Positions 1 to 8,224 of a stretch of 64,000 nt of DNA are shown here, in pieces. The translations under genes were made by a program, and so were the position numbers. The notes beneath the pieces were generated by a model. It was not told where the DNA came from, did no database searches, and saw nothing but the letters and a program-made list of their open reading frames with translations. The stretch comes from CAWJMD01 sp963845675 (GTDB lineage Bacteria; Actinomycetota; Actinomycetes; Actinomycetales; CAWJMD01): contig CAWJSX010000001.1 in the NCBI GenBank assembly GCA_963845675.1, positions 1,116,001 to 1,180,000 on the forward strand. Reading direction: 5' to 3'. The first letter of the stretch is position 1; every line of letters starts with the position of its first letter.

Positions 1-855
1 TGCTCGCGAACGGGCTGCTCGCCATCCTGGCCGCGTTCCAGTCCGACGAGGCCTTCCTCGCCTGGGGTTGGCGCATCCCGTTCCTGCTCTCCGCGGTGCT
101 CGTCATCATCGGCCTGTACGTGCGGCTGCAGGTCGAGGAGTCGCCCGTCTTCAAGGCCGCCCAGGCCAAGGCCGAGGCCCGGAAGGCGGACCGGTGGCGT
201 GCCGCGAGTCGCTGCCGATCCTCCAGGTGTTCCGGACCTACCCCCGCGAGGTCCTCACCGCGATGGGTGCCCGCTTCGCCGAGAACGTCTCGTACTACAT
301 CTTCACGATCGTCATCACCAGCTACCTGGTGGCCCGCTACGACGAGAGCAAGTCGTTCGTGCTCAGCGCCGTCCTCATCGGCGCAGTCGTGCACTTCGCC
401 ACCATCCCGATGTGGGGCGCCCTGTCCGACCGGCTCGGGCCGCAAGCCCGTGTACCTGATCGGCGCTGCGGGCGTGGGGGTCTGGGCGTTCGTGTTCATC
501 GCGCTGATCGACACGCGCAACTTCGCCCTCACCACCGTGGCCATCGTCGGCGGCCTGCTCTTCCACGGCGCGATGTACGGGCCCCAGGCTGCGTTCTTCT
601 CCGAGCTGTTCGGCACGAAGGTCCGCTACTCCGGGCGTCTCGATCGGCTACCAGCTGGCATCGATCCTGGCGGGTGGCCTGGCGCCGCTCATCGCGACGA
701 AGCTGCTGGGCATCTCCGGCGACGGCTGGCTGATCGCGACCTACGTGGCGGTGTGCGCCGTGGTGTCGATCATCGCCGTGGGCAGCTACCGCGAGACGAG
801 CCGCCGCGACCTCGACGAGGACGACGCGGTCGAGAAGGAGCTGGTCCGAGGCTGA
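1..855 (+). CDS. MFS transporter, metabolite:H+ symporter (MHS) type, 5'-truncated and frameshifted
   Basis: C-terminal part of a major facilitator superfamily permease; the start lies outside the window. The joined reading has membrane helices and charged loops typical of the MHS branch (ShiA/ProP-like H+ symporters of organic acids or osmolytes), for example WGWRIPFLLSAVLVIIGLYVR, then LQVEESPVF, and later FFSELFGTKVRYSG followed by VSIGYQLASILAGGLAP. It ends at TGA 853-855. The frame changes three times, near 193 (GG where GGG is expected), 437-439 (GGG for GG) and 633-635 (GGG for GG); restoring these gives a continuous protein, so sequencing error is likelier than a real pseudogene. The regulator that follows may control it. 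Substrate cannot be inferred. Confidence 0.8.
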
Positions 856-900
856 CGTCCTCCGACGCTCTCGACGCAGGAGCGGTGGCAGGATCGGCTC

Positions 901-2823
901 GTGCCCGATCCCGCCACCGCTCCGCAGTCGTCGACCGCGCTCGACCTGCTGCGCCTCCTCGCCGAGGACGCGCCGGTCGGCACCGTCGAGGCCGTGGCAC
1001 GCGCCTGGCGGACGGTGACGCCGAGACCGCCGAGCAGGTGCGAGAGCTGGCCGTGCGCGTCAAGGACCTGCTCGACACCCGCAAGCGCCGCGAGGAGGGC
1101 CTCGGCGCACTGGTCGAGACGGCCCGTGACCTCGCGTCACTGCGTGACCCCGGAGGCGTGCTCGAGGCGATCGTCCGCCGGGCGCGCAGCCTGCTGGGCA
1201 CCGACGTCGCCTACCTCACGCTGTTCGACCCCGAACGCGGTGACACCCACATGCGGGCCACCGCGGGCTCGGTGTCGGCGGCCTTCCAGTCGGTGCGACT
1301 GCCGCTCGGCGCCGGTCTGGGCGGGCTCGTCGCGCAGACCCGGCGGCCGTACTGGACCGCCGACTACTTCGACGACGAACGGTTCCGGCACACGCGCGAG
1401 ATCGACTCTGCCGTGGGCGAAGAGGGCCTCGTCGCCATCTGCGGCACCCCACTGCTGGTCGAGGACGAGTTCGTGGGCGTGCTGTTCGCCAGCAACCGCG
1501 TCCGCCGGCCCTTCAGCGTCGCCGAGGTGTCCCTGCTCGGCAGCCTCGCCGCGCTGGCCGCGGTGTCGCTCGTCCAGACGCGGACGCTGGCCGAGACGCG
1601 GGCCACGTCCGCCGCGGTGCAGCAGGCGGCAGAGGCGCACGACCGCTTCGCCTCCGTCGTGCTCGAGGGCGGTGGCGTGGGGGACGTGACGTCGACGCTG
1701 CGCGACCTGCTGGGCGGCTGGGTTGTCGTGCTCGACCAGGACGGCCGGCGCACCGCGGAGCACGGCGAGGCGCCGCCGTCCGCCACGCGGACGCCCTCCG
1801 AGCCCGACCCGCTGGCGCAGCACGCGGCCGTGCTGGCCTCGGCCGGGACCGGTCGCCTGGCCTCCCAGGACGGCGTCACGGCGAGCGTCGCCACCGCGTC
1901 GGGCGAACGCCTTGGCACCCTGGTGCTCGGGGGACGCGACGCCCTCACGCCGGGTGAGCAGCGCATCGTCGAGCGGGCCGCGGTCGTCGCCGCCCTGGTC
2001 CTGCTGTTCCGCCGGCAGGCCGCCGAGGCCGAGCAGCGCGTGCGCACCGATCTGCTGTCGGACCTGCTCTCCCACGACGGCTCACCCGGGCCGGAACGCG
2101 TAGCCCTCGCAGAGCGGGCCCGTCTGCTGTCCATCGGGCTGGAGGACGAGCACCTGGTCGCCGTCTGCCACCCCGACCCGCCGCTGACCACGCGGGCACT
2201 GGCGCTCTCGGCATCGCCCCTGGTGCACGGTCAACGGGCTGGTGGCCGAGCACCGTGGCGACGTGGTGCTGCTGGTCGGTGCGCACACGCCGCCGGCCGA
2301 GGGCGGCCCGTCCCGCGCGGCCTCCGCGCTGGCGCGGCGCCTCTCGGTGCGTGGCGACGTCACAGTCGGTGTGGCCGGGCCCGTGGTCCCGCTCGACGGC
2401 CTCGCCGGGGCGTGGACGGAGGCCCGCCGCACGGCCCAGGCTCTGCGCACCCTCGGCAACGCCGGTCAGGGCGCCGCGGCCGCCGACCTCGGCTTCGCCG
2501 GCCTGGTGGTCGGCGAGCGACCTGACGTCGCGGGCTACGTGCGTGCACAGCTCGGGCCGGTGCTCGACTACGACGCCCGACGCGGGACCGAGCTCGGCGC
2601 CACCCTCGACGCCTACTTCGGCTGCGGGGGATCCCCGCGTCGTGCCGCGTCGGTGCTGCACGTCCACGTCAACACCGTGACGCAGCGACTCGACCGGGTG
2701 CGGGCGCTGTTGGGACGCGACTGGGCCGACCCGGACCGCAGCCTGGAGCTGCAGCTCGCGCTGCGCCTGCGGCAGGTGCTGGGCCCTCCCGCCGTCAATC
2801 CGGTTATTCAACCGGAGGGTTGA
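901..2823 (+). CDS. GAF-domain PucR-family transcriptional regulator (frameshifted)
   Basis: Roughly 640 residues once two frame changes are joined (about 1010-1020 and about 2225-2240). Starts at GTG 901. After a short helical region there is a GAF-type sensor domain (about residues 70-210; GTDVAYLTLFDPERG, then AGLGGLVAQT and GVLFASNRVRRPFS), a middle region, and a C-terminal PucR helix-turn-helix (LGATLDAYFGCGGSPRRAA then VLHVHVNTVTQRLDRV). Such regulators bind a small-molecule effector and activate or repress neighbouring catabolic or transport genes. It follows the MHS transporter by 45 bp on the same strand, so that transporter is a plausible target. The stop codon overlaps the first inverted repeat upstream of the ArsR gene. 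Confidence 0.82.
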
Positions 2824-2868
2824 CAACTCCCGGACGACTTCCTACCTTTGGTCAACCGACCGGTTGAC
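2808..2868 (+). promoter_or_regulatory. Promoter with two palindromic operators upstream of arsR-type gene
   Basis: A TTGACA -35 (2820-2825), a 17-bp spacer and TACCTT -10 (2843-2848) form a good promoter. It is flanked by two inverted repeats of the same half-site: TCAACC (2808-2813)/GGTTGA (2818-2823), overlapping the -35, and GTCAACCG (2851-2858)/CGGTTGAC (2861-2868), just after the -10. The shared half-site and its placement suggest autoregulation by the ArsR protein encoded next. That the ArsR protein is the binder is inference. Confidence 0.65.
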
Positions 2869-2887
2869 AAAGAGAGTGAGGCGAACG

Positions 2888-3253
2888 GTGGCCACCGACA
2901 GGCTCTCCCAGGTGTTCTCCGCGCTCGCCGACCCCACGCGTCGCGACATGGTCGCGCGCCTGGCCGTCGACGACGCGACGGTGGGCGACCTCGCCGAGCC
3001 CTACGACGTGACCGTCCAGGCCATCTCCAAGCACCTCAAGGTGCTCGAGGAGGCCGGCCTCGTCAGCCGCACCCGCGAGGCACAGCGTCGGCCCGTCCAC
3101 CTCGAGGCGGAGGTGTTCGACCTGATGACCCAGTGGATCGAGCGGTACCGGCGCGAGGCCGAGGCGCGCTACCAGCGCCTGGACGCCGTGCTGGCCGCCA
3201 TGGACGAGGACAGCAGCACGAGAGACGACACCACCGAAGGAGAAGCATCATGA
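2888..3253 (+). CDS. ArsR-family winged-helix transcriptional repressor
   Basis: About 121 residues. Typical ArsR/SmtB fold from the first residues: VFSALADPTRRDMVARLA, then the recognition region VTVQAISKHLKVLEEAGLV and the wing SRTREAQRRPVHLE. No metal-binding Cys cluster is visible, so it probably belongs to the non-metal branch that pairs with SRPBCC proteins. GTG 2888 is chosen as start because the homologous region begins right after it and a purine-rich GAGTGAGG precedes it; in-frame GTG 2876 and TTG 2864 are alternatives. Its stop overlaps the next start (ATGA), so the two are translationally coupled. Confidence 0.88.
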   Translation: MATDRLSQVFSALADPTRRDMVARLAVDDATVGDLAEPYDVTVQAISKHLKVLEEAGLVSRTREAQRRPVHLEAEVFDLMTQWIERYRREAEARYQRLDAVLAAMDEDSSTRDDTTEGEAS

Positions 3254-3741
3254 CCAGCACCGCGACCCACCCCCAGACACGCGTGACCGCCGACCCCGAC
3301 CTGCCCGCGATCGACATCGTCCGCGACTTCAACGCACCGGTTGCGGCCGTCTTCAGGGCGCACACCGACGCCGACCTCGTGGGCCAGTGGCTGGGCCCCC
3401 GCGCGATGGCGATGACGATCGACCAGTGGGACGCGAGGACCGGCGGCGCGTACCGCTACGTCCACACGGCGCCGGACGGGGACGAGCACCGCTTCTTCGG
3501 CGCGTTCCACGAGGTCCGTCCCGACGAGCGGATCGTCCAGACCTTCACCTACGAGGGCTGGCCGGACGGGGTCTCGCTCGAGACGGCGACGTTCGAGGAC
3601 CTCGGCGACGGTCGCACGCGCCTGCGGATCCGGTCGATGCTCGACTCGATGGAGAGCCGGGACGGGATGATCTCCGGCGGCATGGAGGGCGGCATGGTCG
3701 AGAGCTACGAGCGGCTCGACGACCTCCTGGGTGCACGCTGA
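3250..3741 (+). CDS. SRPBCC (AHSA1/CalC-type START-like) domain protein
   Basis: 163 residues, one AHSA1-like domain: IDIVRDFNAPVAAVFRAHTD at the N-terminus, the WLGPRAMAM stretch, GGAYRYVHTAPDGDEHRFFG, and a C-terminal helix (GGMEGGMVESYERLDDLL). These proteins have a hydrophobic ligand cavity, and pairs with an ArsR regulator are common; the ligand is usually unknown. It overlaps the ArsR gene by 4 nt and therefore shares its promoter. Its 3' end overlaps the convergent hydrolase gene by about 37 nt. Confidence 0.88.
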   Translation: MTSTATHPQTRVTADPDLPAIDIVRDFNAPVAAVFRAHTDADLVGQWLGPRAMAMTIDQWDARTGGAYRYVHTAPDGDEHRFFGAFHEVRPDERIVQTFTYEGWPDGVSLETATFEDLGDGRTRLRIRSMLDSMESRDGMISGGMEGGMVESYERLDDLLGAR

Positions 3742-4649
3742 GCGACCGAGGCCAGCACCGCGGCGGCCACACACCTGACAGCCGTCGGGTCGAGGATCAC
3801 CGAGTAGTGGTTGCAGTCGGCGACCGGGACGACCTCCACGTCGCGAGGTAGCTCGAGCGCCGTCAACCGCGAGGTGTCGTACAGGCCCTGCGGTTCGTCC
3901 ATCAACCCGCGGGCAGCCCACAGCAGGGTGACCGGGACCCCCGCCGACAGCGCGGCGCCGACGGCGGCGTGGGCCTGTGGATCGAGCAGGACCTCGGCAC
4001 CGTCCGCTCGCACGGCCTCGAGGACGCACGACGAGCGCAGCGACCCGCCATCCCCGCCGACGAGGTCGTGCAGCAAGTAGGCGCGCACGTCGTCGCCCGT
4101 CGGCCCGGCCAGCGCCGGGCCGACGGCCGGGTGCGCCGACCAGTGGTCGAGGTAGTCCTGCGCTGTCTCGAAGCTCATCGAGAGCCGGGTCATGGCAGGA
4201 CCGATCACGGCCTGCAGCAACGCGTCCACGTCGGCGTCGACCGCGCCGTCGGCGACCCCGGCGCTGTGGTGGCCGGCCGGCCGCGGGAACGCGACGCCCC
4301 CGTCGACCAGCAGGGCGGCCGAGACGCGGTCGGGCCGGCGGGCCGCGCAGATCGCCGCCACGAACGCACCCATCGAGTGCCCGACCACGACGGCGCGCTC
4401 GACGCCGGCACGGTCGAGGGCGGCGACGAGGTCGTCCGCGTGAACCCCGAGTCCGTAGCCGCCGGCGACGGACCGCGAGTCGGCACGCCCGCGCAGGTCG
4501 GGAGCCAGCACACGGGCCCGCCCGGTCAGCTCGCGAGCCAGCACCCTCCACGACAACGCGTTCGCGGTGATGCCGTGGACGGCCAGCACCACCGGGAGCG
4601 AACCCGTGTCGTCGGTCGGGGTGAGTTCGTGGACGACGACCTCGGTCAC
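3705..4649 (-). CDS. Alpha/beta-hydrolase, last gene of the Liv-type operon
   Basis: 314 residues from GTG 4649. Alpha/beta-hydrolase fold: LPVVLAVHGITANALSW (oxyanion region), nucleophile elbow VVGHSMGAF (GHSMG), acidic residue region near ALLVDGGVAF, and a late catalytic His in DCNHYSVILDP. The start overlaps the stop of the upstream permease (GTGA), so it is co-translated with the importer. An ester- or amide-cleaving enzyme after an amino-acid/amide-type ABC importer suggests the imported solute is hydrolysed inside the cell. That link is inference; the substrate is unknown. The 3' end overlaps the convergent SRPBCC gene. Confidence 0.85.
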   Translation of the reverse strand: MTEVVVHELTPTDDTGSLPVVLAVHGITANALSWRVLARELTGRARVLAPDLRGRADSRSVAGGYGLGVHADDLVAALDRAGVERAVVVGHSMGAFVAAICAARRPDRVSAALLVDGGVAFPRPAGHHSAGVADGAVDADVDALLQAVIGPAMTRLSMSFETAQDYLDHWSAHPAVGPALAGPTGDDVRAYLLHDLVGGDGGSLRSSCVLEAVRADGAEVLLDPQAHAAVGAALSAGVPVTLLWAARGLMDEPQGLYDTSRLTALELPRDVEVVPVADCNHYSVILDPTAVRCVAAAVLASVAQRAPRRSSSRS

Positions 4650-5779
4650 CGGTCCCGCTCCGTCTCTGCCTGCGGGGCGCCCCCGCCACGGCCGCGCAGC
4701 ACCCCGGTCAGACCGCCGGGCGCGAAGAACACGACGACCACGAAGACCGCGCCGAGCACGAACAGCGGCTGCGAGGCGGGCACCCTCAGCACTGCCGGGA
4801 GCCCCTGTACGACGTCCGAGGACGCCAGGCCGAGCAGACGGTTGTCGAGGTAGGTGTACAGCACTCCCCCGAACACGGGACCCCAGCGGCTGCCGGCCCC
4901 ACCGAGCACGACCATCACCAGCAGCGTGAGCGTGAGCTCGGACGAGGCGGTGTGCACGGTGACGCCACCGGTCACCACGAGGTGGACGATCCCGCCGAGA
5001 CACCCGAGCAGGCAGCCGACGACGAAGGCACCGAGCCGAGCGCGGTACGTCGACAGTCCCAGCACGGCGACCCGTTCGGGGTTCTCGCGCACCGCGGCCC
5101 ACACGTGACCCGCGCGACTGCGTCCCAGCCACGACACGAGGAGCCAGCAGACCACGAGGTAGGCCAGGGCGAGCCAGTACCGGTAGGGAGCGTTGAGCAC
5201 GCCGACGAGCAGGTCCGGCACCCCCGACCGGTCGAGCGGCAACCCCTCCTCTCCCCCGGTCAACCCGCCAGGGTTGCGCTGCACGGCGATCGCGGCGGCC
5301 TGCGCGAAGGCCAGCGTGACCATGGCGAAGGCGATGCCGCTCACGCGAAGGGCAACCGCGCCGACCACCAGGGCCAGGGCAAGACCCAGCCCGAGGGCGA
5401 CGACGGCGGCCTGTGCCAGGCCGATCCCCCAGTGCTCGATCGCGACCGCCGTCCCGTAGGCACCGGTCGCCACGAAGAGCGCGTGCCCGAACGACAGCAG
5501 ACCGGTCCGGCCGAAGAGCACGTCGTAGGAGAGGGCGATGCCGCCGAAGACCAGGCACAGCGCCAGCAGCTGCATCGACCCGGGGCCGTTCACGCGGTCC
5601 GGGAGCAGCCACGGCACGTCGAGCGGCACGTACGGCAGGTAGACGAGCAGCGCGAGCACGCCGACGGGGACGGCCACGGGGAGGAGCCGCCGCGGCGAGC
5701 CCGTGGCCCGGACCGTGCTGTCGTCGGCAGGCCGCGACTCGTCCCCCGCGACCGCGTGACGGTCGGTGTCGGTGCTCAT
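4646..5779 (-). CDS. livM: Branched-chain amino acid-type ABC transporter permease, LivM family
   Basis: 377 residues. About 9-10 hydrophobic segments after a roughly 30-residue hydrophilic N-terminus. Family hallmarks: GGIALSYDVLFGRTGLLSFG near the first helices and the cytoplasmic loop AVRENPERVAVLGLSTYRAR that contacts the ATPase. The C-terminus FFAPGGLTGVLRG is typical of LivM. ATGA overlap with the upstream livH-like gene and GTGA overlap with the hydrolase indicate one tightly coupled operon. HAAT-family importers may carry branched-chain amino acids, amides, urea or aromatic acids, so the symbol gives the family only. Confidence 0.9.
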   Translation of the reverse strand: MSTDTDRHAVAGDESRPADDSTVRATGSPRRLLPVAVPVGVLALLVYLPYVPLDVPWLLPDRVNGPGSMQLLALCLVFGGIALSYDVLFGRTGLLSFGHALFVATGAYGTAVAIEHWGIGLAQAAVVALGLGLALALVVGAVALRVSGIAFAMVTLAFAQAAAIAVQRNPGGLTGGEEGLPLDRSGVPDLLVGVLNAPYRYWLALAYLVVCWLLVSWLGRSRAGHVWAAVRENPERVAVLGLSTYRARLGAFVVGCLLGCLGGIVHLVVTGGVTVHTASSELTLTLLVMVVLGGAGSRWGPVFGGVLYTYLDNRLLGLASSDVVQGLPAVLRVPASQPLFVLGAVFVVVVFFAPGGLTGVLRGRGGGAPQAETERDR

Positions 5780-6666
5780 GCGGTGGCCACCCGTCCGGTC
5801 AGGCCCTGCGGTCTCACGAGGAGGACGAGGGCCAGGAGCAGCACCACCGAGAAGTCACCGACACCGGAGGCCGCGTAGAAGTTGGCCAGCTGCTGCACGA
5901 TCCCCACGACGACCGACGCGATCGCCGTCCCGGTGAGCGAACCCAGACCGCCGATCACCACGACGATGAACGCGAAGATGAGCAGCGACGTCCCCTGGCC
6001 GGGCGACACGGTGCCGAGGTACACCGACCCGAGCACGCCCCCCAGTGCCGCTGCCCCGCCTCCGATCGCGAAGACCAGCGTGAAGACCTTGCGCACGTCG
6101 ATGCCCAGCGCCTCGACCATGGACCTGTTCTCGACCCCCGCCCTGATCACCAGCCCGATCCGCGTGAAGCGCAGCAGGCACACCAGGGCGAGGAGCACCA
6201 CGACGGCCGCGACGACCAGCACGAACCGGTCGTTGGGCACCGACGCTCCTGCGACCTCCGTCGTCCCCGCCGACCAGCCGGGGCGCGGGAAGGGACGTGG
6301 GTCTGACCCCCAGATGCCTTGCAGCAGAGCGACACCCGCGAGACCGAGTCCCACCGTGACGAGGACCTGCTCGATGTGACGGCGGTAGAGGGGGCGGATC
6401 AGGGTCAGCTCGACCACGGCCCCCAGTGCGGCGCCGACCGCGACCCCGAATCCGGCCGCGACGGCGAACCCGACCCCCGAGACCGACGCACCGGGCAGGT
6501 GCGTCGTGGCCCACCAGGCGGCGTAGGCCCCGGCGGTGAGGAAGGCACCGTGCGCGAAGTTGAGCACGCCCATCAAGCCGTAGATCAGGCTGAGGCCCGA
6601 CGCCACGAGGAAGTAGAGGGCCCCCAGGCCGAGTCCTGTGGCGAGCAGCAGCACCAGGGTGCTCAT
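5776..6666 (-). CDS. livH: Branched-chain amino acid-type ABC transporter permease, LivH family
   Basis: 296 residues, about eight membrane segments. Conserved LivH features: LGLGALYFLVASGLSLIYGL then MGVLNFAHGAFLTAGAYAAW at the N-terminus, and the coupling loop RAGVENRSMVEALGIDVRKV. The C-terminus LLVRPQGLTG is the family ending. It forms the inner-membrane channel with the LivM-like partner, whose gene overlaps by 4 nt; the same overlap joins it to livF upstream. No breaks are seen. Confidence 0.9.
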   Translation of the reverse strand: MSTLVLLLATGLGLGALYFLVASGLSLIYGLMGVLNFAHGAFLTAGAYAAWWATTHLPGASVSGVGFAVAAGFGVAVGAALGAVVELTLIRPLYRRHIEQVLVTVGLGLAGVALLQGIWGSDPRPFPRPGWSAGTTEVAGASVPNDRFVLVVAAVVVLLALVCLLRFTRIGLVIRAGVENRSMVEALGIDVRKVFTLVFAIGGGAAALGGVLGSVYLGTVSPGQGTSLLIFAFIVVVIGGLGSLTGTAIASVVVGIVQQLANFYAASGVGDFSVVLLLALVLLVRPQGLTGRVATA

Positions 6667-7430
6667 CGCGGGACCCCCTCGGCGTCGATGGCTCGCGGCG
6701 AGGGACGCCCGGCGACACCCAGCAGGCGTCTCGTCCGCTCGGCGTCCCCCAGCAGCTCGGCCGCGGGACCGGTGTGCACGACCCGGCCCGCGTCCAGCAC
6801 GACCACGTCCCGTGCGAGACGCCGCACCACGGCGAGGTTCTGCTCCACGAGGAGGACGGTCGTGCGCTCGGCCACCTGCGCCAGCGCGGCACTCACCTCC
6901 CCGACCAGCCGAGGCGACAGGCCCTTGGTCGGCTCGTCCACGAGGAGCAGCTCGTTGCGTCCCAGCAGCACCCGGCCGAGAGCCACCATCTGCTGCTGCC
7001 CGCCCGACAGCGTTCCCGCCCGCTGACGCCTGCGCTCGAGAAGCTCGGGGAACAGGTCGTGGACGAGGCCGTAGGCGGGCTCGATACCGGGCTGCTCGGC
7101 GAGGCGGAGGTTCTCCTCGACCGTCAACGAGGCGAACACCTCCCGGTCCTCCGGGACGTACCCGATGCCGCCACGCACGACCGAGGGGGTCGACGTCCTG
7201 CTGATGTCCGTGCCGTCGAAGCGGATCATCCCGCGCCGTGGGACGAGGCCGAGCACGCCCTTGACGGTGGTTGTCTTGCCGACGCCGTTGCGGCCCAGCA
7301 ACGCGGTCACACCACCGCGACGCACGTCGAACGTGACGCCTTGCAGGACGTGCGAACGCCCGAGGTGGACGTTCAGATCGGCGACCTCCAGGACGGGCGC
7401 AGCGTTCTCGCCAGGAGGGAACGCGCTCAC
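6663..7430 (-). CDS. livF: Branched-chain amino acid-type ABC transporter ATP-binding protein, LivF family
   Basis: 255 residues. Walker A GRNGVGKTTTVKG, signature LSGGQQQMVALGRVLL, Walker B LLLVDEPTKGL with a nearby switch His region (TVLLVEQN). The short length (about 235-255 residues) and the order in the operon fit LivF rather than LivG. It pairs with LivG to drive import through LivH/LivM. Coupled by ATGA overlaps at both ends. Confidence 0.92.
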   Translation of the reverse strand: MSAFPPGENAAPVLEVADLNVHLGRSHVLQGVTFDVRRGGVTALLGRNGVGKTTTVKGVLGLVPRRGMIRFDGTDISRTSTPSVVRGGIGYVPEDREVFASLTVEENLRLAEQPGIEPAYGLVHDLFPELLERRRQRAGTLSGGQQQMVALGRVLLGRNELLLVDEPTKGLSPRLVGEVSAALAQVAERTTVLLVEQNLAVVRRLARDVVVLDAGRVVHTGPAAELLGDAERTRRLLGVAGRPSPRAIDAEGVPR

Positions 7431-8224
7431 AGCTCCTCCCCCAGGTACGCCTGCTGCACCACGGGGTCGGCGGTGACCTCAGCAGGTGAGCCGACCGACA
7501 ACAGCGCCCCGTGGTGCAGCACGGCCACGCGGTCGGCGAGGCCGAGCACGACGTCCATGTGGTGCTCGACCATCACGATGCTGACGCCGTCGGCGCGCAG
7601 GCCACCGACCAGGTCCACCAGGCCGGGCACGTCCTCGACCGACACCCCCGCCATCGGCTCGTCCAGCAGCAGCACCTCCGGGCGACGGGCGAGGGCCACC
7701 GCCAGCTCGAGCTTGCGGCGGTCACCGTGGGACAGCTCGCCGGCGATCCGGGAGGCCCGGTGCGCCATCCGGACCCGGTCGAGCAGCTCGCCGACCGCCT
7801 GCCGCTGCGTGGCGTTCCGGGCGCGCCTCAGGACCGAGAGCGCGCCAGGCGCCGCACTCTGCACCGACAGCCGGACGTTCTCCGCGGTGGTGAGTCCGTC
7901 GAAGAGGCTGGACGTCTGGAAGGTGCGACCCAGCCCGCGGCGCGCCCGCGCCTCGACCCCGCTACCGGTCACGTCCACGCCGCCCAGCACGACACGTCCG
8001 CGCGTAGCCCGACGCACGCCGCTCAGCAGGTGCAGCAGCGTCGACTTCCCGGCCCCGTTCGGGCCGATCACCGCGAGCAGCTCACGAGCCCGGAGATCGA
8101 GCGTGACGTCGTCCACGATCACTGCGCCTCCCACGGTCCAGCCGAGACCCGCTGCCTTGAGGACGATCTCGCCGTCGAGCTCCTCCGAGACGGCGTGGGG
8201 CGCGGTGGGCTTCGCGTCCCTCAC
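7427..8224 (-). CDS. livG: Branched-chain amino acid-type ABC transporter ATP-binding protein, LivG family
   Basis: 265 residues. Walker A GPNGAGKSTLLHL, the LivG-specific GLGRTFQTSSLFDGLT, signature LSHGDRRKLELAVAL, Walker B VLLLDEPMAGV, switch region IVMVEHHMDVV. The signature has LSHGD in place of the usual LSGGQ/LSYGQ, which is common in LivG. Its start overlaps the stop of the binding-protein gene. It works with LivF. Confidence 0.92.
   Translation of the reverse strand: MRDAKPTAPHAVSEELDGEIVLKAAGLGWTVGGAVIVDDVTLDLRARELLAVIGPNGAGKSTLLHLLSGVRRATRGRVVLGGVDVTGSGVEARARRGLGRTFQTSSLFDGLTTAENVRLSVQSAAPGALSVLRRARNATQRQAVGELLDRVRMAHRASRIAGELSHGDRRKLELAVALARRPEVLLLDEPMAGVSVEDVPGLVDLVGGLRADGVSIVMVEHHMDVVLGLADRVAVLHHGALLSVGSPAEVTADPVVQQAYLGEEL

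Noticed and set aside
96..2525. Single 809-codon frame joining the MFS transporter end and the PucR regulator
   Set aside because: It covers parts of two genes only because indels keep this frame open; motifs of each protein continue in other frames and the MFS stop at 853-855 lies in between.
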